Below are positions 17,772-25,721 of a DNA stretch of 64,000 nt, in pieces. The notes under the pieces are model-generated. The model saw nothing but the letters and a program-made list of their open reading frames with translations, was not told the DNA's origin and searched no databases. Both the position numbers and the translations under genes were made by a program. This DNA is from Neopusillimonas maritima (GTDB taxonomy: Bacteria > Pseudomonadota > Gammaproteobacteria > Burkholderiales > Burkholderiaceae_B): assembly GCF_003576595.1 (NCBI RefSeq), contig NZ_NQOU01000005.1, forward strand, positions 62,001 to 126,000, in the 5' to 3' direction. Position 1 is the stretch's first letter. The number at the start of each line of letters is the position of its first letter.

Positions 17772-17772
17772 T

Positions 17773-17789
17773 ATGAACATATTGTTCAT
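17773..17789. promoter_or_regulatory. Palindromic operator candidate
   Basis: ATGAAC-ATATT-GTTCAT is a perfect 6+6 inverted repeat directly downstream of the -10 hexamer and 21 bases before the monooxygenase ATG. Its position suits a repressor. The IclR protein encoded right after the monooxygenase is the first candidate to bind it, which is inference from location only. Confidence 0.55.
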
Positions 17790-17810
17790 TTTTGATCATA
17801 AAGGTAAAGC

Positions 17811-18944
17811 ATGACACAACGGATTGGGGTTTCAGGTGCAGGTATTGGCGGGCTGAGTGTTGCCATAGCATTGCAGCAGGCCGGGAAAGAGGTGGTGGTG
17901 TTTGAACAGGCTAAGCAATTTGCACGCGTTGGTGCCGACATCAATTTAACGCCGAATGCCGTTCGAGCAATAGACGGCCTGGGGCGGGGGGTTGGCGAAG
18001 CGTTGCGTAAAACGGCGGCACGGCCACGTTATCGTATCAGCCGAGACGGTTATACCGGCGAAGAAACCTCGCGTATTGAAATGGCCGAGGCGGCGCAAGA
18101 GAAATACGGTGCGCCCCAGCTTACATTGCACCGCGCCGATGTCATGTCTGCGTTGGAAGAGGGCGTTCAACCCGGTACAGTGAAACTGGGCAAGAAAGTG
18201 ACTCGGATCGACGACCAGGCGGGCGGTGTGACGGTTCATTTTGATGATGGCAGCCAGGAACAGGTGGATGTGCTGATTGGCGCCGACGGTATTCATTCCA
18301 CCGTGCGCACCGCGATGTTTGGGCCTGAGCAGCCGGAATTTACCGGTGTGGTTGCCTACCGGGCCGTAGTGCCGGTTGCGAAGCTGGGTAATTTGCCGAA
18401 TCTTGATAGCTTTACCAAGTGGTGGGGCAAACAACCCGAAGTGCAAATCGTTTCCTTCCCGCTCAATCAAGGCAAAGACTTGTTTATTTTCGCGACTACG
18501 CCACAGGAAGGTTGGCACTTGGAGTCCTGGACCGCACCGGGTGAGGTAAGCGAACTTCGGTCGCATTACGTTGATTTTCATGAAGAAGCGCGTGCATTGC
18601 TTGACGCTTGTGATTCGGTGCTGAAGTCGGCACTGTACGTGCGTGATCCATTGCCGGAGTGGCACAAAGGGCGGTTGGTATTGTTGGGCGATGCATGCCA
18701 TCCCATGATGCCGTTCATGGCGCAAGGCGCAGGGCAAGCCATCGAGGATGCTGTTGTGTTGGCGCGCTGTCTCAGTTCCAACGATTTTGCCGAATCTACT
18801 GCGGCATTCGACGCTTATCAGAAAGCGCGTCACGATCGTACGGCGGAAATACAAATTGCGTCGCGCGGCAATAATTGGTTGAAATCGGGCACCAACGCTG
18901 ATTGGGTTTACGGCTATGATGCGTGGTCGGTTAAATTGGGTTAG
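17811..18944 (+). CDS. FAD-dependent aromatic monooxygenase, NicC/salicylate hydroxylase-like
   Basis: This is a group A flavoprotein hydroxylase of 377 residues. It has the FAD motif GAGIGG at 9-14, the DG motif GADGIHS at 157-163 and the GD motif LLGDACHPMMP at about 291-301. Several stretches, including SRDGYTGEETSRI, LHRAD, QPGTVKLGKK and the C-terminal WVYGYD, closely resemble 6-hydroxynicotinate 3-monooxygenase NicC as I recall it. However, the GAGIH-type segment is GADIN here, so a NicC-like active-site histidine may be absent. A hydroxylation, possibly decarboxylating, of a small hydroxylated aromatic or pyridine acid is the likely reaction. No nicotinate genes accompany it, so nicotinate use is not claimed. 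AAAGG precedes the ATG, and an IclR regulator follows after six bases. Confidence 0.85.
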   Translation: MTQRIGVSGAGIGGLSVAIALQQAGKEVVVFEQAKQFARVGADINLTPNAVRAIDGLGRGVGEALRKTAARPRYRISRDGYTGEETSRIEMAEAAQEKYGAPQLTLHRADVMSALEEGVQPGTVKLGKKVTRIDDQAGGVTVHFDDGSQEQVDVLIGADGIHSTVRTAMFGPEQPEFTGVVAYRAVVPVAKLGNLPNLDSFTKWWGKQPEVQIVSFPLNQGKDLFIFATTPQEGWHLESWTAPGEVSELRSHYVDFHEEARALLDACDSVLKSALYVRDPLPEWHKGRLVLLGDACHPMMPFMAQGAGQAIEDAVVLARCLSSNDFAESTAAFDAYQKARHDRTAEIQIASRGNNWLKSGTNADWVYGYDAWSVKLG

Positions 18945-18950
18945 GCAGGA

Positions 18951-19751
18951 ATGGCAAAAGAGTCAGTGGGGCGCAGCGAACAAGCGAGCCTGGAAACGGG
19001 GGCTTTGGTCACCCCCATGGTGCGTGGCTTACGGTTGCTCGAATATATTGCCCAGGGCGGCAATACCAGTAATTTAAGCGAAGTTGGGCGGCTGATCGAT
19101 GTGAATCGCGTAACCGTCACGCGCTTGCTGGCCACGCTGGAGCAAGAGGGTATGATTGAACGTCTCCCTTCCGGTGGTCATCGTGTTAGCCTGCGTTTTC
19201 TGGCTTTGTCGGCCACCACATTGGGTCACAATGATTTTATGTCAGTGGTTAGGCGTTATGCGCAGTCCATTTGTCATTCCTTGGGCATCTCTGTTTATTA
19301 CACAGTGTTGGATGGCGCTGATATGGTGTACTTGTTGCGCGAAATGCCGCCCGCAGGATTAGTGAGCCATATCACGCTGGGTAGCAGGGTGACGGCTTGG
19401 CAATTGGCGCCGGGAAAAGCGGTGTTGGCAAGCCGTTCCAACGATGAGTTAAACCTCATGTTCGGCCCTTCGGCATCGAAGCCCATTCCCGATTTCGATA
19501 GATGGATGCAGGAAATAGATACTATTCGCGAAACGGGCTATGTTTGGAGTCGGTCTCGGTTGGAGAAAGGGATTAATGCTTGCGCCGCTGCAATTAAGGA
19601 CGCCGACGGCGATGCGGTGGGTGCATTAAGTGTCGTCGGTCCGGAACAGATTTTTATTGAAGATGAAACGCTGGAAGTACAGGCTCAAAAAGCAGTGTGC
19701 GAAGCGGCCCGGGCGTTATCGGAAATTAGATGTTGCGACGGCAGCGCCTGA
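18951..19751 (+). CDS. IclR-family transcriptional regulator (first of three)
   Basis: The N-terminal winged helix-turn-helix (about residues 22-80; DVNRVTVTRLLATLEQEGMI as recognition region) is followed by the IclR effector domain ending near residue 255. It lies six bases behind the flavin monooxygenase and is surely cotranscribed with it, so it probably controls that promoter, where a perfect palindrome sits. It is clearly more distant in sequence from the other two IclR proteins of the region than they are from each other. It converges on the second IclR gene with a gap of 16 bases. Confidence 0.93.
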   Translation: MAKESVGRSEQASLETGALVTPMVRGLRLLEYIAQGGNTSNLSEVGRLIDVNRVTVTRLLATLEQEGMIERLPSGGHRVSLRFLALSATTLGHNDFMSVVRRYAQSICHSLGISVYYTVLDGADMVYLLREMPPAGLVSHITLGSRVTAWQLAPGKAVLASRSNDELNLMFGPSASKPIPDFDRWMQEIDTIRETGYVWSRSRLEKGINACAAAIKDADGDAVGALSVVGPEQIFIEDETLEVQAQKAVCEAARALSEIRCCDGSA

Positions 19752-19767
19752 AATTTGCGGGGTGTAT

Positions 19768-20556
19768 TCAAGCGTATGCGCCGCTGTAGTTCAATGAAAC
19801 CGAGAGTGATCGTGCCGCGTTTTTTACCCTTTCAATAAGCCGTTCGCGCTCGGCCTCCGGTATGCGCAAATTGGGCACCGTTAAGCCCAGTGCGGCAACC
19901 ACTACGCCCGACTCATCGTGCACGGGTGCGGCAATCGTTGAAATATTGGTTTCGAAGAAACCTTCTTCCATCACATAACCCCTGGCTTTGTCTTTTTGAA
20001 GCAAAGTGTAAAGATCATGTGTGGTTGCGGGCGTGTTAGGCCCGTGCGCTTGAAGTCGCTCTTCCGGATAAAGTGCCTGTAATTGTTCAAAACTGTGATG
20101 GCTGAGCAATACCCGGCCCAAGACGGTTGCGTGTGCCGGAAGTCGCGTACCGATATGCACCGAGCTGCTGAATACCGATGCCGGTGCTACTTTCTGGATA
20201 TAAACGATGTCGCGTCGGTCTCGAATGACTAAATTGGATGAGTAGCCGGTGTCGTCGCGCAGGCGCTCCAGAATAGGTCGGCTAAGCTCAGTAATGGATA
20301 AAGACGCCAGATACTCGAAGCCCAACCTAAGCACCGCTGTGCCTAATTGGTAATCGCGCCCGTTGTTCAGCCTTTCAACAAATCCCAGATTTTCCAGCGT
20401 GACCAGTAGCCGAAAAATGGTTGTACGAGGCACGCTGAGACGGCGAGCCAGTTCCGGCGCGGTGAGCGTAGGGGTTTGGCGGGAAAATTCACTGAGTATG
20501 CGTAGACCGCGCTCAAGTCCGGGCACTGCATATTTTTCTGTATCTTTAGCCGCCAT
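19768..20556 (-). CDS. IclR-family transcriptional regulator (second of three)
   Basis: The 262-residue protein has an IclR HTH domain (about 10-75; LSVPRTTIFRLLVTLENLGFVER) and an effector-binding domain with HIGTRLPAHATVLGRVLL near residue 137. It is closely related to the third IclR at 27.9 kb: the segments VPGLERGLRIL, APELARRLS, RPILERLRD and GTRLPAHAT are shared. The pair therefore looks like a duplication within one pathway. It is the last gene of the minus-strand unit behind the Rid-like and Rieske genes, 28 bases after the former. Confidence 0.93.
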   Translation of the reverse strand: MAAKDTEKYAVPGLERGLRILSEFSRQTPTLTAPELARRLSVPRTTIFRLLVTLENLGFVERLNNGRDYQLGTAVLRLGFEYLASLSITELSRPILERLRDDTGYSSNLVIRDRRDIVYIQKVAPASVFSSSVHIGTRLPAHATVLGRVLLSHHSFEQLQALYPEERLQAHGPNTPATTHDLYTLLQKDKARGYVMEEGFFETNISTIAAPVHDESGVVVAALGLTVPNLRIPEAERERLIERVKNAARSLSVSLNYSGAYA

Positions 20557-20584
20557 ATTCAGTAGAAATCATCCCTGTAAAGCA

Positions 20585-21019
20585 TTAACGGGTTTGCGCT
20601 TGCCTTAAGTCAATATCAAGCCGGGCAAATGCGTCGATTTCAATACTGAGGCCCGGAAAAGCAAACGCACTCACCTCAACCAGCGTGGAGCACGGGAAAG
20701 TACCAGTGAAATAGTGTTTGCGCAACTCGGAAACCAGGGCTTTATCTTCTGCGTTCGTTAGATAAACAACCAGTTTGTAGATATTGTGCAAATCGCCACC
20801 GGCCGCCTGCAGCATGGCGCGGATGCGCTCCATAATACGAGTGCCCTGATCTTGCGTACTCAAGGTTTCGCCTTGGTCGTTCACCGCCGGATTGGCGGTC
20901 ACGCCCGACATGACCACTTCCTGCCCGATAACCAAACAGTTCGACCAGGTTGCGTTGGGCGGTTCAGGAACAGACGGCACGTTGATGTGCCGCACGTTCC
21001 CGTTCTGATTTGGCACCAT
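20585..21019 (-). CDS. RidA/YjgF-family protein lacking the catalytic arginine
   Basis: Rid proteins form trimers with active sites at the subunit interfaces. The best studied (RidA) hydrolyse reactive enamine/imine intermediates, and some catabolic members are 2-aminomuconate deaminases. The core and the C-terminal LVEVSAFAFPGLSIEIDAFA segment identify the family. In RidA the segment before VEV reads PARSC, with the arginine that binds the substrate carboxylate; here the matching bases encode PCSTL, so that arginine is replaced by serine. Canonical imine deaminase activity is therefore doubtful. The ATG at 21019 is preferred; a GTG at 21025 overlapping the Rieske stop is the alternative. Placed between a Rieske oxygenase and an IclR gene, it probably acts on a pathway intermediate. 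Confidence 0.85.
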   Translation of the reverse strand: MVPNQNGNVRHINVPSVPEPPNATWSNCLVIGQEVVMSGVTANPAVNDQGETLSTQDQGTRIMERIRAMLQAAGGDLHNIYKLVVYLTNAEDKALVSELRKHYFTGTFPCSTLVEVSAFAFPGLSIEIDAFARLDIDLRQAQTR

Positions 21020-21024
21020 GGCCA

Positions 21025-22059
21025 CTACAGAACACCCCGGTTCAATTGATCAGTCGCCAGTTTGCGTAGTTGCCGGCGTGCGCGGGTGACCCCGACATCA
21101 TGCTGATAAAGGTGTTCGCGTTGGTTCGCGTCCGATTCCATTTGCTCGAGCACTACGCGGTCTTGCTCCAGAACCGTCCAATGACGTGCTTCCAAACGAT
21201 TTTTGTAAAGGAAACGCCAGGCGTCGCGCTGCCAGCCTTCAACTTTGCGAACGCGCCAGTGGAATACCGCCGTGATATCGGGAGAAATAGGGGTGTAGCA
21301 GCCGATAATGCCGAAATTACCGCCAGGGCCGCCGGTTTTGGGGTAGGGGATTTCCAGCCGCAGCCAGATCAGCCCGGTGTCGGCCCATTCCGACCAGTCG
21401 AAGTTAACGTCACGCTGGCCGGCCTTCTCGAAAATAAAGCCCGTATCGGTATCGCGCAGTTGGAATTCGGCTGAGCGCGCGCCCACCGACATGCTGTGCG
21501 ACTGCTTGTGCAGATACGTGCCGTGCATGGGATCCATGACGTTGTCGATCACGTAGCGATAGCCGCCGCGCCATTCCGTGTAGCACAGGAAGGCGGAATA
21601 TTCGCCGGATGTCAGCTGTTCGGGCAATACCAGTGGAGGGGGTTCGTCGATGTTTTCAGACGAGTTGTACATGAAAATTGCACCGGCGCTTTCCTGTATA
21701 TGAAAAGCACGTGTGGGACGCGAACCCTCCAGTTTACAGCCGGGGTTGCCGGGAACAGAGACGACTGTGCCGTCGCAACTGACTTCCACGCCATGGTAGC
21801 CGCAGGCAATTTTATTACCTAGCGGGATGCCGAAAGAAAGCGGGGCGCCCCGGTGGGGGCAATGGTCTTCGAGGCAGTGCACTTTGTTATCGGCATCGCG
21901 CCAAAGTACCAGTTTGCGACCCAGCCGACGCAATGATACGGGTGTGTCTTTGACAAAATGCGATGGGCAGATGGCGTGCCAGTAGTCTTTCAGACCTTCG
22001 GTGAGGATTTTTTCAACTTGCGCTTCGGTTTCAGCGCGGTTTGCTGTTGCTGTACTCAT
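21025..22059 (-). CDS. Rieske non-heme iron oxygenase, alpha subunit
   Basis: This is the terminal oxygenase of a Rieske-type mono- or dioxygenase, using O2 and electrons from a partner reductase. The Rieske [2Fe-2S] ligands are Cys67/His69 (CPHRG) and Cys86/His89 (CGYHG). The mononuclear iron site has His179 and His184 in DPMHGTYLH, with bridging Asp176 before it and a likely third ligand Asp300 in LEQD. At 344 residues it is of the short, phthalate dioxygenase/VanA-like, alpha-only type, not the 450-residue biphenyl type. Neither a beta subunit nor a ferredoxin or reductase is encoded in the window. Two small genes lie directly upstream in the same unit. Confidence 0.93.
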   Translation of the reverse strand: MSTATANRAETEAQVEKILTEGLKDYWHAICPSHFVKDTPVSLRRLGRKLVLWRDADNKVHCLEDHCPHRGAPLSFGIPLGNKIACGYHGVEVSCDGTVVSVPGNPGCKLEGSRPTRAFHIQESAGAIFMYNSSENIDEPPPLVLPEQLTSGEYSAFLCYTEWRGGYRYVIDNVMDPMHGTYLHKQSHSMSVGARSAEFQLRDTDTGFIFEKAGQRDVNFDWSEWADTGLIWLRLEIPYPKTGGPGGNFGIIGCYTPISPDITAVFHWRVRKVEGWQRDAWRFLYKNRLEARHWTVLEQDRVVLEQMESDANQREHLYQHDVGVTRARRQLRKLATDQLNRGVL

Positions 22060-22080
22060 GGAATTTCCTATTGATCTCGT

Positions 22081-22317
22081 TTAGTCGTTGGCGAGACGCT
22101 TGAGCTCCTCAGCCAGATTATCTGTTGTCCAGTTATCTGCCGTTTGCGGCTGGGGCCCTTGGTCGTTCAAAAAGGTGACGAGTGCATCGAGTTCGGTAAT
22201 ACCGGAACCAAAAGCACGTTCAATACTGTCGCCCAACAGGTTTTCGTAAGCGGTGGGCTCATGACTGCGAGCCTGATGGGGATCAAGATAACAAGGGGTG
22301 AGGTAGCGGTCTTGCAT
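22081..22317 (-). CDS. Small conserved-looking protein upstream of the Rieske oxygenase (78 aa)
   Basis: This gene encodes 78 residues with no signal peptide or membrane helix. It is rich in acidic residues and predicted mostly helical: an N-terminal tail YLTPCYLDPHQAR, a middle helix around ELDALVTFLND and a C-terminal helix LAEELKRLAND. I recall similar small proteins beside Rieske alpha genes, sometimes labelled as having a recombinase-like helix-turn-helix fold, but I cannot verify that here. The coding case is strong: GGAGG lies six bases before the ATG, the start overlaps the preceding stop as TAATG, and the Rieske gene follows after 21 bases. A role as an accessory or regulatory partner of the oxygenase is inference. 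Confidence 0.7.
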   Translation of the reverse strand: MQDRYLTPCYLDPHQARSHEPTAYENLLGDSIERAFGSGITELDALVTFLNDQGPQPQTADNWTTDNLAEELKRLAND

Positions 22318-22637
22318 TATTGGCCTCCGTTACGTACGCGTTCCTTGATTCGTTCGCGTACAGGGATAAAGTCATAAGTGGGAAAACATTCGGTGGTGAA
22401 TACGCCCCACGCCGAACGTTCAAGTTCGACATTCACAACCGGAAGTAAGTGTGGCGGAACGCGTAGCGTGACGATTTGTCCAAACCCCATGGCAACCGTC
22501 CAGGAAACAATTTCAACACCGTCGGGCGGAAAGCGATCCCACCATTCGGCGGCTTTGAGCTTGCCTTGAATCGTGTCCAGGTTCTGCGACTGATCGTGTT
22601 TAAGAAATACGGTTAATAGTGTGGTGTCAGACGCCAT
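22317..22637 (-). CDS. Uncharacterised small protein, first gene of the Rieske unit (106 aa)
   Basis: The protein has 106 residues, no signal peptide and no membrane helix. An alternating pattern (TLLTVFLKHD, helix DTIQGKLKAAEWW, strands EIVSWTVAMGFGQIVTLRV, helix HLLPVVNVELERSAW, then TTECFPTYDF) suggests a small alpha+beta sandwich like the dimeric ferredoxin-like folds of EthD or YCII proteins. This is a guess from pattern only. GGAG stands five bases before the ATG. It overlaps the 78-residue gene by one base, so the two are probably made in fixed ratio. As first gene of the oxygenase unit, it may be a pathway enzyme or a partner protein. I do not recognise a named function. Confidence 0.68.
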   Translation of the reverse strand: MASDTTLLTVFLKHDQSQNLDTIQGKLKAAEWWDRFPPDGVEIVSWTVAMGFGQIVTLRVPPHLLPVVNVELERSAWGVFTTECFPTYDFIPVRERIKERVRNGGQ

Positions 22638-22995
22638 GCCGGCTCCGTAGTATAGGTAACCCGTAGATATGGTTTGCGATAGAATTCCATATCGATGTTG
22701 TGTTCCATATATTAAACAGCGTTTTACATAAGGTTAGTGTAGGGGTGGCGGAAATAACGATCCATAAGTAAAAACCCTAGGTTTATTTTATCTGATAACA
22801 ATAAACTATTGAAATAAAAGAGGTTTTATTATTTATTTTCGTCGATAAATATCGCTTTAATTGTTGATTTATGTCAATTTAAAAGCAATACAAAGGGTTA
22901 TCCCTAATATATTCCCACCCGTCAAGCAGATAAAGTCTGTTTAAAGAGCAAAACGTCAGTTCATATATAAAACATCGCTAAGGAGCGCACCGCTC
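22638..22995. other. AT-rich divergent control region of the two catabolic units
   Basis: This 358-base stretch has no credible gene, though a 20-codon frame starts at 22670. It lies between the Rieske unit (minus) and the ABC importer unit (plus). The stretch 22760-22980 is much richer in A and T than its surroundings, with tracts such as those near 22800-22860 that suggest bending or IHF-type sites. A TTGA...TCAA inverted motif sits at about 22865-22878. AGGAG at 22981-22985 is the ribosome site of the ABC ATPase gene. Promoters for both directions must lie here, but none is clear enough to state. Confidence 0.7.
22685..22710. repeat. Direct repeat TTCCATAT, candidate operator
   Basis: TTCCATAT occurs at 22685-22692 and again at 22703-22710, 18 bases apart start to start, i.e. 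on the same face of the helix within about two turns. It lies 48-73 bases upstream of the first gene of the minus-strand unit and could bind one of the IclR proteins. The repeat is seen directly; the function is inferred. Confidence 0.4.
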
Positions 22996-23778
22996 ATGGT
23001 CGAAATTGAATTCCGTGATGTCACCAAGTCGTTCATCGATCGCCAGACATCCAAACCTATCACCGCCGTTACCGACGTCTCCCTGTCTATCAAGAAGGGG
23101 GAAGTGGTTTCGCTTATCGGGCCTTCAGGCTGTGGCAAAAGTACTTTGTTGAATATGGGCTCCGGCCTGTATCAGCCTACCGAGGGCGAGGTCTACGTGG
23201 GTGGCAAGCTGGTAACCAGGCCTGTGCGTGAAGTGGCTTTCATGTTGCAGAAAGATTTGCTCATGCAATGGCGCACCATTGAAGATAACGTGTCGTTAGG
23301 GCTTGAAATCGCCGGTGTCGGCAAAGCCGAACGCATGAAGATTGCACACGAGCTTCTGTATAAGTGCCACCTTAAAGGGTTTGAAAAGCACTACCCTTAT
23401 CAACTGTCGGGTGGGATGCGTCAACGCGCTGCGCTGGCACGTACGCTTGCCGTCGATCCGCACGTTATGTTGCTCGACGAACCCTTTTCGGCGCTCGACG
23501 CCCAAACCAAAATGGTGCTTCAGCAGGATCTGGCTCAAATGTTGTACGAGAAAGAGCGTACGGCGCTTTTCATTACCCACGACCTGGTCGAAGCCATTGC
23601 CCTGTCCGACCGTCTGCTGGTAATGAGTGAGCGGCCGGGCACCATTATTGAGGAAATCGTTATCGATCTTCCGCTGCGCGAGAACCCACTCGAGCGGCGC
23701 AAGTTACCAGAAGTTGGCCCCTTGCAAGGGCGCTTAATGGACCTGCTGAAAATTGGCAAAGAAGAATTGGCTCATTAA
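22996..23778 (+). CDS. ABC transporter ATP-binding protein, NitT/TauT family
   Basis: This is the ATPase of an importer for nitrate-, sulfonate- or aromatic-acid-type solutes. The Walker A motif GPSGCGKST is near residues 42-50, the Q-loop is in MLQKDLLMQW, the signature LSGGMRQRAALAR near 138, Walker B MLLDEPFSALD near 159 and the switch histidine in FITHDLVEA. The family resemblance is to SsuB/TauB. It is the first gene of the plus-strand unit; the binding protein and permease follow. In this context the cargo is probably the aromatic substrate of the cluster and not a sulfonate, since no desulfonation gene is present. Confidence 0.94.
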   Translation: MVEIEFRDVTKSFIDRQTSKPITAVTDVSLSIKKGEVVSLIGPSGCGKSTLLNMGSGLYQPTEGEVYVGGKLVTRPVREVAFMLQKDLLMQWRTIEDNVSLGLEIAGVGKAERMKIAHELLYKCHLKGFEKHYPYQLSGGMRQRAALARTLAVDPHVMLLDEPFSALDAQTKMVLQQDLAQMLYEKERTALFITHDLVEAIALSDRLLVMSERPGTIIEEIVIDLPLRENPLERRKLPEVGPLQGRLMDLLKIGKEELAH

Positions 23779-23844
23779 GCAATCAGGTGGTACCCGTTGT
23801 TCCTTTTTTGAAATTCCGATACTTACTACGATCCGGAGGACATA

Positions 23845-24840
23845 ATGAAAAAACTACTCGCCATTACCGCGCTGGGCGCATGTTCGCTTTTCTCCACAAC
23901 CGCCGCGTTGGCAGCTGAAGCAGGTAAAGATCTGCAAAAGGTAACGTATTTGTTGCCTGCACCTAAAACGCTTCCCGCTTTTGCGCCTTGGCTGATCGCG
24001 CAGCATCAGGGTTATTTCGCCGACGAAGGGCTTGAAGTTGAGTTCGTGACCGGCAAAGGCGGTGTTGATGTCGCCAAGCAAGTGGGTGCCGGCAACGCCG
24101 TTATCGGTGGCGCCATTGGTGACACGTCTATTATTGTGCGTGCCAACGGTGTGCCCGTTAAGTCTGTAGCCGTATTGGGCGCAGGCTCGTTAACGCTGGT
24201 TGCCTCTCATGCCGATAAGCCGGTAAACAAGCCCGCCGAATTGAAAGGCAAAGTGATCTCGGTTATGGCCTATACCGACACCACTTACTACTCTTTGCTG
24301 GGTACGATGCGTAAAGCTGGGTTGTCGCGCGATGATGCCGATATTCAGGCCGCCGGCCCCGCTGGTGTATGGCAATTATTTGCATCCGGAAAGTCGGAAG
24401 TGATGGCCGGTGTGCCCGACTGGGTTGTAAGCGCACGCGCTGCCGGGACCAAAGTTCATATTATGCCGCGCGAAGAGGGTTTCAACAGTATGGCCCAGGC
24501 TATTCTGGCCTCTGATGAAGCAATCAAGAACAACCCTGAACTCATTCAGAAAATGGTCCGTGCCACACTGAAAGGCATGACGCTGATCATGAACGAAACC
24601 GATAAGGCCGTTGCGTCCTATGTGGAAGCAAACCCGGCGTTCAAAGGTAAGGAAGATCAGGTGCGTCAGGTGTTCGACCTGTACAACGAATACGTTTATG
24701 CAAACCAGGAAGTGCCCGGAACAATGGATCCCGAGCGCCTGGCCAACGTACAAAAGTTCTATGTATCTGAAGGTATTGTGAATACTGAAACGCCGCTCGA
24801 CGAGCTGTACACCAATCAATTCGTTGGAGGCGGTCAATGA
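23845..24840 (+). CDS. ABC transporter substrate-binding protein, NMT1/SsuA-like
   Basis: This is the periplasmic binding protein of the adjacent importer. A Sec signal peptide (MKKLLAITALGACSLFSTT..., cleavage near AALA-AEA, residue 23) is followed by an NMT1/THI5-like fold of the SsuA/TauA type, with LPAFAPWLIAQHQGYFADEGLEV at the mature N-terminus. The length of 331 is normal. GGAGG stands six bases before the ATG, giving a stronger ribosome site than those of the ATPase or permease, in line with the excess usually needed for binding proteins. The ligand cannot be read from the sequence. Confidence 0.94.
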   Translation: MKKLLAITALGACSLFSTTAALAAEAGKDLQKVTYLLPAPKTLPAFAPWLIAQHQGYFADEGLEVEFVTGKGGVDVAKQVGAGNAVIGGAIGDTSIIVRANGVPVKSVAVLGAGSLTLVASHADKPVNKPAELKGKVISVMAYTDTTYYSLLGTMRKAGLSRDDADIQAAGPAGVWQLFASGKSEVMAGVPDWVVSARAAGTKVHIMPREEGFNSMAQAILASDEAIKNNPELIQKMVRATLKGMTLIMNETDKAVASYVEANPAFKGKEDQVRQVFDLYNEYVYANQEVPGTMDPERLANVQKFYVSEGIVNTETPLDELYTNQFVGGGQ

Positions 24841-25721
24841 GTTTGGAGTCATCCACGGTCAGCGTTAACCAACCTGTAGGGATGTCCCGTTCGCAAAAGC
24901 TCAATCAGCCCAAACCGAAAAAGCACTCTACAGGAGGACCTGGTGTGTCTAAACAAACTTTTACCGCATTGTGCAGCCTGGCCGTTTTGATTCTGGTGCT
25001 GGCCGCCTGGGAGTGGATCCCGGTGTGGCTGGAAACACCGGCCTATATCTGGCCGGTGTTTTCCTCGGTCGTTGAAGAGGGCATCAGAATGTGGAATACC
25101 GGCAATTTGCTCGAGCATTTCGGTATCACCGCGCTTGAGGTCGTCATCGGGTTTTTTCTGGGTGCGTTGCTTGGGTTGTTTGTAGGCGTCGTACTGGGTT
25201 TGTCGCCCACCACGGAATCGGTGTTGTCACCTTACATCCTGGCACTGCAAATTGCACCGAAAGTGGCGTTTGCCCCTTTGTTCGTCATGTGGATGGGTTA
25301 CACCATTTACCCGAAGATTCTGGTGGGTATCCTGATTGTGTTCTTCCCCATCATGATCAACGTGTTGTCTGCCATTCGTACGGTCGACCCCGACATGGTG
25401 AATCTGGTTCGCACGTTGAACGCAACGCGGCTGCAAATTTTCCGCCTGGTTGAGTTCCCCTCGTCTTTGCCGGCTTTGTTTTCGGGTTTGCGTATCGGTT
25501 CCACGCTGGCTGTTATTGGTGTCACCGTGGGTGAACTGGTGGGCGGCAACCAAGGCTTGGGTTTCCTTCTGGTCGACTCTGAAGGCCAAGGCAACACGGC
25601 TGGTGTGTTTGTGGCCATTATCGGGCTGACCATCATCGGGATCGTGGCCTACGCGGGTGTTGTCTGGGCCGAGCGTCGTTGCTTGCATTACATCCCGAAA
25701 ATCACAACCACTACGGCTTAA
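24837..25721 (+). CDS. ABC transporter permease, NitT/TauT (SsuC-like) family
   Basis: This inner-membrane permease has 294 residues and about six membrane helices from residue 42 on. Its N-terminal cytoplasmic tail of about 40 residues is rich in Lys, Pro and Ser. The ATPase-contact (EAA) loop corresponds to MVNLVRTLNATRLQIFRLVEFPSSLPALFSGLRIG. The ATG overlaps the stop of the binding-protein gene (ATGA), and its own stop overlaps the start of the SDR gene (TAATG), which ties transport and metabolism into one message. Confidence 0.94.
   Translation: MSLESSTVSVNQPVGMSRSQKLNQPKPKKHSTGGPGVSKQTFTALCSLAVLILVLAAWEWIPVWLETPAYIWPVFSSVVEEGIRMWNTGNLLEHFGITALEVVIGFFLGALLGLFVGVVLGLSPTTESVLSPYILALQIAPKVAFAPLFVMWMGYTIYPKILVGILIVFFPIMINVLSAIRTVDPDMVNLVRTLNATRLQIFRLVEFPSSLPALFSGLRIGSTLAVIGVTVGELVGGNQGLGFLLVDSEGQGNTAGVFVAIIGLTIIGIVAYAGVVWAERRCLHYIPKITTTTA

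Noticed and set aside
17811-18944. Calling the flavoprotein a true NicC (nicotinate pathway)
   Set aside because: Resemblance is strong in several segments, but a NicC-like His-containing segment differs and no other nicotinate genes are present.
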